Assembly: GCA_022385805.1 (NCBI GenBank)
Contig: MU277689.1
Location: forward strand, 1 to 64,000
Direction: 5' to 3'
DNA length: 64,000 nucleotides
Source: Pilatotrama ljubarskyi
Taxonomy: Eukaryota > Basidiomycota > Agaricomycetes > Polyporales > Polyporaceae
Shown here: one piece after another, positions 12,091 to 23,624 of the stretch
Numbering within the stretch: the first letter of the stretch is position 1
Layout: every line of letters begins with the position of its first letter
The notes under the pieces: generated by a model
What the model saw: the letters and a program-made list of their open reading frames with translations, nothing else
Database searches by the model: none
What the model was told of the DNA's origin: nothing
Translations under genes and position numbers: made by a program

Positions 12091-15040
12091 TCAGAAAGCG
12101 CTGATCGCCTGCCGCGTGGTTGAGTCGTCCATCTCGACATCGCCTTCCCGCGACTGCTTGACCTTCAGCTGGTCGATCAAGTAATCGAGAGTGGAGCGAT
12201 TGTCCTCGCATCTGCAACGATATACAACGTCAAAAAAACGCATTCAGGCAGTGTGAAAACGGCTTACAATCGTGAGATGAGCTGCTCAAAGTCTGACAGC
12301 CCCTTTTGCAGCGCCCTGAGAACGCTCGCATACTCGCCCGCACGGTCTCTCAGATGCCTGCCGTGCGCACCTAGGAGCGCGCTCGCCCAAAGAAGGTCGA
12401 ACTCAACATGCGGACTGCGCTCCATGTGTTCTGCAACGAATCGCAGGAGCTGTCCGACGTAAACCACCGGCAGTCCGCGCGCGACTAGGCGAATGTCCGA
12501 GCGAGGTACGCTCTCGTATGCCTTCTGGATCAGTGGCTTCTCGTTCAGCCGGAATGCCATGACGAGCGCCTTTAGGAACTCCCGCTTAGCCAAGACAGAA
12601 AGAAGGGCCTGCGGCGTGAGCTCGATGTCCAAGTCGAAGGGATCGAACGCGGTGCTCTCGTCGACGGAGTAGATGAGCAGGCCTTCTGTTGACGCAGCCG
12701 CCCATGCCCGGCCCGTGGGTGCAAAGCGCACGCACTTGGTTCGCGCCTCCTGTCGGTAGCGTCGCTTCGACATGTCGCCGTGCTGTGCGCCTGGCAGCGC
12801 AGTGTCGAGTCGGTCCTCGAGATCACTCGAGTCGCCGCGATCGTCGATGAGGTCGATGTTACCCGCCTCGGTCACTTTGCGGCTGTCCAGGAACTCCTCG
12901 GTCCCGTCGAGGCTCAGGTTCTGCGAGATCTGGAATTTCTTGACCATGACGCCCTCGCGTACGTCGTATATCACGACGTATTTGCTATTTCCTCCCGCGA
13001 TGATACAGCGCCCGTCGGCGGTGTATGCGAGACTGTTGAACGCCTTGCCAGACGCGTTGTTCGACGCGGCTATACGGTCGTCCGCCTTGCGTCCACCGGA
13101 AATGTCCCGCCGCCCGTCAATCAGGTTCGTCTGCTTGCCGAGGTTCACGTCAAAGAACATGACCTGCCCGTCCAAGCTTGATGCTGCGAGCTCCTTGCCA
13201 TCCGGGCGGAAAGCAACAGCTAGGACGTCGGCGCTGAGCGTGAAGGGCTCGACGGCGCGCGACCTTCCAAAAACGCTCCATACGCGTACGGTCTTGTCCC
13301 AAGATCCGCTCGCGACGACGTTCCCTGTCGGAGAGAACGCCAAGGAGCTGATGGGGCCCTCGTGGCCGGTGAGGACGTCGAGGAGTTTACCGGTCTGCAC
13401 TGACCACAGGAAGACTTCGAAGGAGTCTGTGGACCCGGCGGCAACGACCTCGCCGCTCGGGTCGACAGCAAGACATGAGAATTGGACGGGAGTGGGGGAA
13501 GTGAATGTTCGGAAGTTGCGATAGCGAATTAGGTCGAAGGCACGCACTGTCCCGTCCAGCGAGGCCGAGAACAGGACCTGGCCCTGCTTGGCAAATTCTA
13601 CGGTGGACACCGCAGCGGAGTGCTCCGAGAACGTCACGAAGCAGAACCCGGAAGACGTGTTCCATACCTTGACCTTTCCGTCGTCGCCGCCCGTGGCGAT
13701 GTGCTGTCCGTCGGGCGCGTACGCGAGTGTGTTCATGTCGAAGAAGTGTCCCTGCTGCTTCAAAACGTACGACTCCGACTGCCATTCCCAAACAAGGAGC
13801 TGGCCGAGCTTTTTCGCGCCAAAGGCGAGCCACTCTCCAGATGGGTTGATCGCTACCGATGAGATCTTCTCCTGTGAGATGCTGAGGGTGTGAATGTTGG
13901 AAAAAGCGGGCATCTCCCAAAGTCCGAAGACGCCAGTAGAGAAGCCGACCACGAGTAGACTTGAACCACGGTGGAACGTAGTGCAGACGACCTTGGTCCC
14001 GGGCTGGTTGAAGTAGTTGCGCTTGTGCACCCCCCATCTAGTGTTGGCGATCTCGTTATAGAGGCCCCCCGTCCCGTTTGATGTGGAAGCAACTGGCTCT
14101 TCATTGTCACTGTCCGATTCGTCCGACGGTTTTGCCTTCCAGGTGAAAACTGCGCCGTCGCGACTGACGGTGTAGATCTATAGAACATTGAGCACCATCG
14201 GGCAAGTCTGTGAAGGCTGGGAGCCTACCGTCTTTGCGTCAGCCGAGAAGAACGCGTTCAACACAGCGTCCTTGTGTCCGGCGAAAGTCTTGGGACGGAA
14301 TCCCTCCACTGGATCGAGCGTGAACAAGCGGGCCGTCATGTCGCGCGAAGTCGTTATGAAGCATTTGGAATCCGGGGACCACTCGATACTCAGAACCTCG
14401 TCATGGTGGCCCGTGTATGTCCGGTGAAGGTTGAAGGGTGCAAATTCTCGGATAAGATGGTTCGGTGTCCTCCAGACCTGCACATGAGAGTCGTGTGAGA
14501 CGGCGATATACCTGGTCTCGGGAAGTTAGTAGGCGTCGAATGAGGCGAGCTTCCGCACGCACTTTCCGTCAGGAGAGAATTTGATCGCCTTGACCGGCTT
14601 CTGAAAGTTGAAGTGATGTAGCACGACGCCCCTCTTGAAGTTGACGAGCAAAGCTCGTCCATCTGTATACATCATGAGGAGACGGGCCACAACCACGAGA
14701 CGGAGCACGCACCTTCGTCAACACTCAAAAGCACGTTCGCGTCTGGACTTAAAGCAATAGCGGCTACGTTCTTGCGGTTTTCGAAGGGGAAGGTATGGGA
14801 CTTGTTGCTACACCTGCTCAGCAGTATTGATATGTATCGTGGCGCCAGGACTCACTTCACGAGGTCGAAAACCGAAACCCTATTCCCGACCGGGCTGAGG
14901 ACTGAGTTTCCGTCCGGCGTAAAGAGGATGTTGCCTTGTCGATACACCGTACCGCATAGGTTGGAGAACTATGGCTGCTGGTAAGCATCCATCGACCAAG
15001 CACCAGGTGAAGCGACACTTACCTTGTAGTTCGCCTTCAT
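12091..15040 (-). CDS. PWP2: Periodic tryptophan protein 2, U3 snoRNP / SSU processome WD40 protein
   Basis: Seven exons (15040-15023, 14968-14856, 14807-14713, 14662-14563, 14511-14229, 14177-12268, 12211-12091) encode 879 residues, close to the yeast protein. Pwp2 is a core of the UTP-B complex that binds the 5' external transcribed spacer and U3 RNA during 18S rRNA maturation in the nucleolus. The N-terminus MKANYKFSNLCGTVYRQG, the segment LLSVDEDGRALLVNFK, repeated WD40 blades (for example GHHDEVLSIEWSPDSK, FASGSWDKTVRVWSVFGRS-like) and the DPFDLDIELTP stretch before the C-terminal Utp12 domain identify it. The short acidic insert SDESDSDNEE after the first propeller is usual. Every exon junction preserves phase. 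Minus strand, divergent from the DUF4419 gene across 861 bp. Confidence 0.96.
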
Positions 15041-15901
15041 AATGACCTATACCACAGCTAAGGGTGTCAGGCAGCTCCGCGCCCGTCCTTGTGAGATGCA
15101 GCCGTGAACCAGGCAAAGCAATTCTGCAGAAACGATGTGAAGCGGAGAAGGAGGAGACCGACTCGCTCTCGCATACGAGCTGCATAACTGTAGCGCCGGC
15201 AAATTCCTTCAGTGGCCACGTGACACAGAGACACGGCCCGACCGCCGGGAAGCGTGGGAGATTGGCTCCGAAGCCAGCGCCTCCCGACTTCCTCTCCCTC
15301 GTCCGACGCTGGGGTGATCCTGCGCACTCTATCGTACGGAAGGCTGCCAATCCAAGGTACTGCTGGACATATACAGTCTGTGATGCCTGGTAAGACTAAA
15401 CTGTGGCAATGGCTCTGCAACCATTCCTCACCGATGCCCGTTCTCGTTAATACTTCGGTCACGGTGTGCCAGTCGTCTGCCCATCCATTGTCAGTGGCAT
15501 ACAAATGCACACGATAATGTATCATATGTGCAAGAAGCTCGTCGCAGGTGCTGTATGCACACTAGTTGGCGGTCCAGAGACTACGGCGAAGGTCAGCCGC
15601 CCGTTCTATCCAAACTCCCTATCCGTGGTCCCTGTGAGCCCATGAGAACAATTTGGGTGGACATTTTTGAGTTTTATCACTGATATGGCATTCTGTGAGA
15701 ACGGAAGATGGACCCTCCCCATGGTTCTCGGTCCTCTGTTCACCGCTCACTGAAGGGCAGCAATATTATCTATAGGCTTCAGGCGCACTCCGCATCTCTC
15801 TGACTCCGTGCTACCCTCAAGCCCGAAGTCTCCAAGGTACGAGGCACCTCTCAGATCTCGACTCTTGCTCACTCGCGGCCCTTATATTCCTAGCAGCGGT
15901 C
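15041..15901. other. Divergent intergenic region PWP2 / DUF4419 gene
   Basis: No coding exon seen. It presumably holds both promoters; no clear TATA element is assigned with confidence. Confidence 0.45.
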
Positions 15902-17501
15902 ATGCCTGTCACGTTCTCGGTCTCAAATGTCTCGCCTCGCGACACCGGGACACCCGACGCCCTCAGTAATGAAGGGCTGCTTCAGGAGTCCTGTGGGCCG
16001 CAGTCAACGCAGTGCGCTGAGATTCTGCAGTGCTCGGTCACAGACGCAGAACGGCCGGTGCTGTTCTCAGGAGAGAACGGTTTTGTGGACGCTGTCATGC
16101 AGGCCTATGGCGGACACCACAATCTGCGTATCCGGTAAGCAGAACCTACGGTGCGACAATTGCGTATCAACCGACTCGATGTGGCGTGTACAGACCAGAC
16201 GACGTGTGGATAGCGATCCTCCGCCAGCTCAGCTTCTAGTACGCCAGCAAAGTCGATGGATAACATGGTGGCAGGGCTGACTGGCGGACCAGTGTCAATG
16301 CGCATGCGGAAGAGTTGCGCAAGTACTTTGTCCCACATGAAGGCCAAAAAGACCTCGCCGTGGAAACGGTTGGGTCTCGGCTCTCCATTGACTACGGGAA
16401 ACTCGCGCGCACAATGACCCGTCTCATACAAAAGAATGTGAGTCGTTCGCCTTTCGAAGACACCATCTACTCACTGTCGACGTTCATTCGCAGCTTGTCG
16501 ACAGCACGTAAGTGAATTGGATCCTGCCTGACTTTTCCACTACGACGTCCAAAGACACCACGATCTGTTCGGTGCTCTGAATGTCGACTCTGAAAGAGCA
16601 AGTAAACCCCCGGGTCTCTCAACCTGCAATCATTCACTTCTATACCCTCTCAGATACTTCCGGCACATCTTCAGAGCAATATGCGGCATTCCATCTGTCA
16701 CCTTGGAGGGCACGAAAGCCGACTGGCAATGCATCCTCGACAGGCTCGATCGGCTGCACGAGCTCGGAGACGAGCCCTCCATCTGGGCGGGGATGCTCCG
16801 CCCGATCCTGCGTCGCTTCGTGTCCGCGTTCGACGGCGAGCCGGACGTCACGTTCTGGTCGCACGTCGTGCATTGGCTGCATGTGGGTTGCGGGGAGGCC
16901 GCGATCAGCGGGTGGCTGACCGCGTTCTGTGTGTGGTCGGCGAAGGGGAAGTGGCAGGGACGTACTCGGGAGTACCATGTGCCGCGTGAACCCCATCATG
17001 AGCGAATCAAACGACGTTTGGGGTCGTCTGCAGCAGGTGCAGAGGTGGGTTCATGGCGTCCTTGATCACCAATTGCAAGGCTAACCTCGAGAATCAGCGG
17101 AACGCATCCCAAGGGCTGCTGAGGGCGCCTTTTTGAGCAGCGCGTTTGAGACGAAGGGCTGTGCGTTGGTTTCCATGCTATCCCAATGCTCCTCGCCGCA
17201 CAGCGTACAGTTCTGCGGAGGACACCCTGGACGGTATCCGTTACCCGACCATCGAAGAGAGCTCATTCCCGCCGGATACTGCGAGGTGGACGTTATCGTC
17301 AATGACAACGGGACCGTGTTCGACTGCATGATGGTCGCGGGACACCTGGCGATCGCGGCGACGGCGAGTCAACCGGGGGGCGGGCTTGACACGTTGGCTC
17401 CGGCACCGCAGTGGTTCATCTTCGAGAAGCCCGAGCTTTCTCGAAGAGCAATGCTTAATGTTCCCACCTTGGACTGTGCTCATCTCGACGACCTGCTTTG
17501 A
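15902..17501 (+). pseudogene. DUF4419 domain gene, probably disrupted
   Basis: Exons 15902-16134, 16194-16238, 16293-16437, 16494-16597 and 16654 onward spell the DUF4419 family in order: the QAYGGHHNLRIRPDDVW block, then YVNAHAEELRKYFV, WILPDFSTTTSKD, LRRFVSAFDG, a W-L-x-A-F-C-V-W block, and IPAGYCEVDVIVNDNG near the end. DUF4419 proteins are common in basidiomycetes and have no known function. Three lesions break the frame: TAA at 16509-16511, TGA at 16578-16580 and a one-base frame change near 17250-17263 between DGIRYPTIE and IPAGYCEV. No GT..AG or GC..AG intron removes them without losing conserved residues. The intron after 16597 uses a GCAAGT donor. The exon between 16980 and 17215 is unresolved. 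Either a young pseudogene or an assembly with base errors. Confidence 0.75.
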
Positions 17502-18014
17502 GCCCGGAATTCCTCCCAGTAAAGTGACTTACTCGATCACGAGCGCGGTGCAAATGTGATGCTTTGTGAGCGGTAGGACTCTCCAACATGAGTGATGGCA
17601 GTTGCCTATTCTCAGAGGGCAAACAGGATGAGAAAGTGGGCGGATTTGCACCAAGAGAATACAATGTACAGTGCATTGATACGATTGTAGCATGCGCCGC
17701 GTTGAAGCGCTGCAGGCGCGTCGCGTCGCGATCACGTGTGCGCGACGCGCGCCTCTCCACCGCGTCCTGACTACCTCATCGGAGCGTGCACGGATGACGT
17801 CGATGCGTGCGCTCGGCACTCCTCCTGTTCCCCCGTGCGCCATGTCGCATCATCGACGTACCCGACAGCGCGGCGCCATATATGACCGCACCTCGTCATC
17901 GCTCGTGCTCGCACATAGCTCTCATTCGTAACGTTCACGACTCGACTCTCGACCTCGACCACACGACTCCTTTCTTGCTTCGTTTTCAACTCCATTCTGA
18001 TCACTGCGAACACG
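17502..18014. promoter_or_regulatory. Upstream region of small membrane-protein gene A
   Basis: Contains a CACGTG E-box at 17733-17738 in a CG-dense patch and a TATATG element near 17879-17885, about 130 bp before the ATG at 18015, followed by a CT-rich leader. No coding exon seen. Confidence 0.4.
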
Positions 18015-18741
18015 ATGTCCGACGCTCAGAAAGGTGTACAGCAGGCCGTGCGGAGCAACAACAGGGTACGTCTCGCCCACGATGTCGCTGCGTGCGCTCG
18101 ACAGAGGGCTCACATCCGCATATCAGCTCCTAGTGGGTGGTGTAGCCGCAGTCACAGCAGGACTCGGCCTCTTCTGGTACGCGCAGAAATCGTACCAGGC
18201 GAAGAAGGAGACGACCCCTAACCCCGGCGCTCTACCAACATGTACGTCCCTCCCTTCACATTCTCCCTCTGCCTCAATTGCGGGTGCTTACGACGGTTGT
18301 GTTTGCAGGGGAGTACCGGATGGGACAGGAGCAGCTGCCGGCATCGAACCCGGACCAGCACCTCACCCAGCGCTCGTCCAAGACGGAGATCCCGACCAAG
18401 CCCGAGAGCGTGCCCACGCGGAGCAACGACGATCAGAGTGGCAGCCAGGGCCCGGCGTCGTCGTACCTCACTGCGGTACAGGTGAGCACCTTGCCATCCT
18501 TCGCGCCGGGTGAGAGGGCTGACCCATGGCCATGCAGGGCAAAGCGACGGACGAATACCAGAGCCCGAAGAGCGAGCCGACGCCGCAGAGGGAGAAGGAG
18601 CCGGGCTCCGAGATCGCGTCGAAGGTACGTGGAAAGCAGATCTCGCGTCGCCGGTCGGTTCTGTTGCTCACGGGTGTACGCCAATAGCACCGTCAAGGCC
18701 CCGAGTACGATCGCCAGCGGCATGGTTCAGACAAGAACTGA
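18015..18741 (+). CDS. Small single-pass membrane protein A (unrecognised family)
   Basis: Exons 18015-18065, 18127-18241, 18309-18481, 18538-18624 and 18688-18741 give 159 residues. I do not recognise a named family. Residues 18-35 (LLVGGVAAVTAGLGLFWY) form one membrane segment, followed at once by a basic AQKSYQAKKE stretch, a pattern seen in small mitochondrial inner-membrane and ER tail proteins. The rest is polar, Ser/Gln/Glu/Pro-rich and probably disordered. The tryptophan opening the WEYRMGQEQ segment is split T|GG by intron 2. Gene B (19332) has the same 115 nt second exon, the same phases and the same split Trp, so the pair is a tandem duplication; gene C at 34586 is a third relative. 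Location and role are unknown. Confidence 0.75.
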
Positions 18742-19331
18742 GTTGGCGGTTGGAGCAACGTGAACCTGACGCTTGTACGATATATCTACGGATGGACGCT
18801 CTTTTGACGGTGTGCTAGATCTAACAAGTAATGCTTGATTTGTTCGATTTGGAGCAAGTATCGTGCCACTCAACCTGCTGTACGGATCATGGGGTATGAC
18901 CAGCCCGCCTGCATGGTGACCCTGGGCTAGCCAGCCTGTCTGACGAACATAAACCAGTACGTTGCTCTTCAGTATATATGTTGCCTGTCGTCGTCGGCTG
19001 CCACGGCCTAGGCTAGGAGTCGGTATCTTGCAGACGCTGAGCCGAAGCGTTGGATGATGTCAGCTGGACCGACTTCTCGACGGCGGCTGTGATATGTACG
19101 CCCATCCTACCATCGCCGCCGCCCAGTATGGCAAGACGCCTACCGAAAGCGTCCTCCCATGGTTCGCCGTAGCAGACGCGTCACGGACGATCGATGCCTC
19201 CCCCGCTGTCAGGCGCAGCAGGCAGCCTCATAAACAACCACACCTGCGCACCGCTATGTTCGGATTGCCGCCTCTTCCTCGCAGTACCATCCTCCTACCC
19301 CACGCACTCGCCTTCCTCTGAACCACACACG
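18742..19331. other. Intergenic between tandem genes A and B
   Basis: 590 bp containing the 3' end of A and promoter of B. No gene seen. Confidence 0.5.
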
Positions 19332-20347
19332 ATGAGCTCGCAATTCGACCATGCAGCCAAGGGTGCCTCGGGTAGACCGAACGCCCCTATGCATATTGCC
19401 GGCCAAGGTGGCCGCCCGAGAGTTCGTTCATCCTCATTGTCTATCCACTTCAACGTCGTTCGAGCGCGCTGACCGATGTCCTCTCGCAGACTGTTATCCT
19501 AGGCGTGGCTGCGGTCGCACTGGGCTTCTACGGCTTCTGGCGGCTCCAGTTCTACAAGCAGGACAGGCGACACACCGGACCCGACCCCGCCGAGATGCCA
19601 ACCTGTACGTACCTGCCCGTCCCACTGGTTGCACATCAACCTGATCACGTACCTCTCGCCTATGTCAGGGCAATTCCGCCACGCTCAGCAGGCCCCCGAG
19701 TTCAACGAGCGCATGAGCTCCCCTGGCGGGGCGGGCACGAACCTCCACCCGCGCGGCTCGAGCGCGCAGGCGCCTGGCGGGGCGACGTACCTCCACGCGA
19801 AGCCCGTCGGCGGAGATGGCGAGGGCGGGGGTGCCGCGTCAAGCGGGATGGTCGGCGTCGGCTCGCGCGATGGGAGTCGCCGGGGTCTTGAGAGCGGGGG
19901 CGCGAACGAGCGCGGTGGCGAGAGCACCAACAGCAACGGACACACTGGTGGCGGCGCGGGGAACACCATGAAGTCGTCGGGGCGGGACGCGGGCCCGGAC
20001 GACCCGAGGGGAAAGGATAACCATGCGCAGAGGCGCGGAGACTCCGGAGAGGAGAGCCATCCTATGAGGAACGCAGTCGCGACGGTCATGACGGCCCTGC
20101 ATGTGAGTCCACAGTTCATGTCGTTCGGAGTTGTAAAGACTTATCACGATGATGCGCTTTAGGGCGACCCGCACGAGGCGAACCAGAACTCGAACGGCCA
20201 TGTTGGTGAGCCGGCGGCGCCAAGGCGGCTGAATGACCGGGGCGGTATCTACACCAAGGTATGTATCAGTGCGGGTACATCGTCGAGCCGTGTCCCATTG
20301 ACTCCATGCAGAACTCGGACTACAAGGACAGTTACCGCAGGGATTGA
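19332..20347 (+). CDS. Small single-pass membrane protein B (paralogue of A)
   Basis: Exons 19332-19421, 19490-19604, 19669-20102, 20163-20258 and 20312-20347 give 256 residues. A 30-residue Gly-rich head, then one membrane segment (TVILGVAAVALGFYGFW, about 31-47) and a basic RLQFYKQDRRH stretch, then a long Gly/Ser/Asn/Arg-rich region probably unstructured, and a tail ending YRRD. Exon 2 is 115 nt as in gene A, enters in phase 0 and leaves in phase 1, splitting the Trp codon T|GG. The first intron uses a GTTCGT donor, weaker than the others, so the first exon boundary is the least certain part. It is about 100 residues longer than A because of expansion in exon 3. Function unknown. Confidence 0.7.
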
Positions 20348-20989
20348 GGGATGTATCGGCGACGGAGTTTAGAATTGGAGGGAGGGCTTGTGATCGTGTT
20401 CGCAGAGCCTGCTCTTGTATAATCTTGTATCCACCCCTGTTCCTGCGTATATCGTCCAGATCCATGATTTCATATACGTCGCAGTTGCTTGACACAACGT
20501 GGATGAAGGGAACAGGTACGTGCGTTAGTTCACGGAACAAAACACTGCACTGCGCGCCGACACGGTCAAAGTGCCAGTGCGAATGGGCAACTATACACGA
20601 TGGTGATTCAGCCAGCTATCCCATCAGCAGACTTTGAACGAGTAGGTCTGGAGACCACATCGGTATATGTCTCCAAATGCATCAACAAGTCGAGCTAGGA
20701 AGGAGGATCGTCGCGAGGAACGGGTCTATTTAGGATTACCGCCCCTTGACCGTTCATTCAATAGTACGAGCCGTCCAGCAGGGATAGTACTGGGACTCGC
20801 GAGGCCCCCGCGCAAGCACATCTGGGTTGCCTCATTGTGGAATATGACGGGAAGGGTCGAGATGTGTCGAGAAGCTCTAGGGAGGATGGGTATGTTCTGC
20901 CATGCCAGTGGTCGACAGTGCAAGAGAGAAGAAACCGCGACCACGTTGTGATCAGATACGACATGCTCGTTTGATACCCGGTGATAACA
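20348..20989. other. Intergenic before tRNA cluster
   Basis: No coding exon, repeat or RNA seen. Confidence 0.5.
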
Positions 20990-21061
20990 GCAACTTGACG
21001 CAGTGGAAGCGTGCAGGGCTCATAACCCTGAAGTCCCTGGATCGAAACCAGGAGTTGCTAT
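20990..21061 (+). tRNA. tRNA-Met (CAT), initiator type
   Basis: 72 nt cloverleaf: acceptor AGCAACT pairing with AGTTGCT (21054-21060), discriminator A21061, anticodon CAT at 21022-21024. Initiator marks are the A1:T72 pair, three G:C pairs around the anticodon loop (GGG..CCC), and A in place of T at position 54 in the T loop (ATCGAAA). No intron. An identical copy lies on the minus strand at 35132-35203. Confidence 0.95.
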
Positions 21062-21285
21062 TGCTATGTGAGCTTTCATCGATAGACTTTTGTCTCGACG
21101 TCCACTTTGTTGTAGTACCACTTCGCATCAACCTGCGTCATATACATCGCGTACCCGCCGCTTCTAATGCTTGGTTTTCTTTCTTGGCAACGGATATACG
21201 TCGCGACAGTCGCGTAGTTACAATCATTACATGTGAGTTACCGGACGCTACGCACATTACGTCTTGTGGGCAATTACCTGATAGA

Positions 21286-21365
21286 GGTGCTATAGTGTAG
21301 TGGTTATCACTCGGGATTTTGAACCTGACTTTCCCGAAACCCAGGTTCGAACCCTGGTAGCACCT
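21286..21365 (+). tRNA. tRNA-Gln (TTG) with 8-nt intron
   Basis: Acceptor GGTGCTA pairs with TAGCACC (21358-21364), discriminator T21365. T arm CCAGG-TTCGAAC-CCTGG. Anticodon stem CGGGA/TCCCG encloses 15 nt; a normal 7-nt loop with anticodon TTG (21319-21321) is obtained if 8 nt (about 21323-21330) after position 37 are an intron, the canonical nuclear tRNA intron site. A TTTT run at 21373-21376 can serve as the Pol III terminator. Confidence 0.9.
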
Positions 21366-22287
21366 GTGCAGCTTTTCGAGACCGTTGTGAGGATCGCGAC
21401 CGACTGGTAATATAGCGGTTTTTTTTTGTTTTCGCTACATTGCCTATTTGCTATTCCTTCCACTGAGTCACAACACTGACAGACATTGGAGCCAAAACAC
21501 CATGCAAGTATACAGAATGGCATCATTTGAGCACGACAGTAGGCCCGGGGAACGTTTGCTAGTAAGTAGGAAGGTACCAGTATACTTGATGTCCATGAGT
21601 AAGACCTCGAGTGACCATAGTGAGAACGAATGGATGATGCGATGAGTAAATGCTACATCGAGGAGATTCCGGGTGAAAGGGGGGAGAGAGCGGGTGTGCA
21701 CTGGGACCATTGGAGGCAGTACCGAGAGTCCGACACAGAGGACCGCGGATGTGTACTATTAGTCTAAAAAGGGGTGCAGGAAAGCGGAGAAAATATAGGG
21801 TGTGCTGGGCGATGAGCATGGGAGAATACCGGATCAATTAGTCTAGGGGTTCTGCACGGCGCCCGACGGGGCGTGTAGAATAGGTAGTAGCACTATGTGG
21901 AAACAGAGACGAACGAGAGAGAGCGTGGACAGCCGAAGGCTCGGAAACTGGGTGAAGGGTGACCGGAAGAGCGTGCTCGAAAGCGCGAAGGTCCTCCGAA
22001 GGGCTCCGCGTACTGTACAAGAAGGTCCGAGCTGTGGCTTCTCCGCGAGTTGCCGCGGCCCGAGAATCCCATTGTGTGAATGGAGGAAGGGCGAATGGTA
22101 AGATGAATGCCGAGGGGCGCGCATAGGAACCGATAGTCTTTCCGCAGTGCGAGATCTGGCGGAAGGGGCATCAGTCAGACACCGTCTCCCCCCTCTCACG
22201 CCGTCAGGGCGGCTTTCCAGGCCGAGTACTAACCGAGGCTGACAATGACAATGAGGCTCGCGAGCCGCCACCATCATGGACGGCGGT
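21366..22287. other. Intergenic, T-run, no gene seen
   Basis: A T9 run at 21419-21427 follows the tRNA. The remainder is 3' flank of the terpene synthase; no exon supported. Confidence 0.5.
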
Positions 22288-23624
22288 CTACTTGCGACGC
22301 GGGAGAAGCGCGACGGACAGCTCCGAGCGCACTTTGCGGCCGGCTCGGCCGAAGTAGCGCTCGGTCTCGAACGACCAGACGAGGTTGCCTATCATCCAGT
22401 CGCCGAGGCCGTCGACGTACACCTGCAGCTGCTCGTCGATCTCGGGACCCCACGAGGGGAGGGCGTGCCGCAGCGCTTCGAAGCGGTCAATACATCCAAC
22501 GCAGAGCTCTCCCACGTAATCCACGGCAGCCTGGAGGTCAAGCTTCTCCTGGGTCTGCACGACCACGATCATGTTGTGCGTATCGCCTGGGGCAATGCGT
22601 GGCAAACTCATGAGCACACGATCCGAGCTAATCATGGGGAAGTACCGAGGGCACGTACCGTTTGCCTGTTCCACGTTGTAGGAGAAGATGTCCTGAAGCG
22701 GTAGGCCTAGAATCAGTACTGGTGGGAAGTTCGGCGAACGGCGAAGAAGACGTACGTTTGACCACTGATAGGGCACGCGAAGCTCGATCAGCACACGTTC
22801 CGGGGACATAGCAGATAAACGTACCGTTACCAGATCGTTCGCAGCTTCTTCCAGGCCACGCACGCAAGGGTGTTCCATAACCCAGTCAGGCAAGTCCAGC
22901 TGGCCAGGCCCATGAGCTAAGTATACCGATGACAGAGTATGAATGGAACAGGCTTACGTCGTTGGCGTACTCAATTAGGGCCCAACATGGCTTGCACCCA
23001 CTGGTGTCGCGCCGCATGGCGATGTAAGACTCGAGGTCGGGGATATTCCCCGACTCGCGGTCGCGCGCCTGCTGCGCGACCGCGTGAAAGAAGAGCTCGA
23101 AGGTCTCGATGAACCTCCTCTGGGCACCGGCAGACGCCTTGGAAGATAGCCGACGCCAGAAGCTGCGTGGGACACGCCTCGGGAGTCAGCGTCACGTCTC
23201 AATGGGGCCCGGCACACGAGGTTACTCACCTTTTCGTGAGCCTTCCTACTGCGGACGAGGGCCGGAAGCCGTGCGGATCGCGCAGCGCGCCGATGATTTC
23301 GCTCGCTGTGCTGACGGTCGCGTGGTCGTCCATCTCGTCGCAGATGTTGTCGAGGTGGAAGAGGTAGTTGATCCAGTCGCAGCAGACGCGGAACTGCTCG
23401 TAGTCGGCGAGAGGGTAGCACATCGCGGTGAGCAGGCCGCCCTTGAGCCCGTGGAAGGCGGCGCGCTTCTTCTTGCTGAGCTTGCATCCTGACATGAGCC
23501 AAGCTTTCGACTCTGCCGACGCACGCTCGCAATGCGGGTTATAGCGGAGGGGATAGGGACAACGGGAGATGAGGTCGGGGAAGTATATCCTCGGTGAGCG
23601 ACGGCGGTGAGCCACGACGGTCAT
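22288..23624 (-). CDS. Sesquiterpene synthase (class I terpene cyclase)
   Basis: Six exons (23624-23230, 23162-22958, 22899-22825, 22764-22756, 22692-22659, 22586-22288) encode 338 residues, the normal length for single-domain basidiomycete cyclases that convert farnesyl diphosphate to a hydrocarbon. The Asp-rich motif is DNICDE (92-97), a D(N/D)xxD variant known in this group. The NSE triad NDIFSYNVE has Asn228, Ser232 and Glu236, all three metal ligands present. The C-terminal Arg-Tyr pair (ETERYFG, about 316-317) is there too. Exon 4 is a 9 nt micro-exon encoding W-S-N, including the metal-binding Asn. Start ATG 23624; only a GTG lies upstream. No P450 or tailoring enzyme is adjacent, so the product may be modified by genes elsewhere; product not predictable. 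Confidence 0.93.

Noticed and set aside
12772..13524. Long open frame on the plus strand inside PWP2
   Set aside because: It is the antisense of conserved WD40 exons; high GC at third positions keeps opposite frames open.
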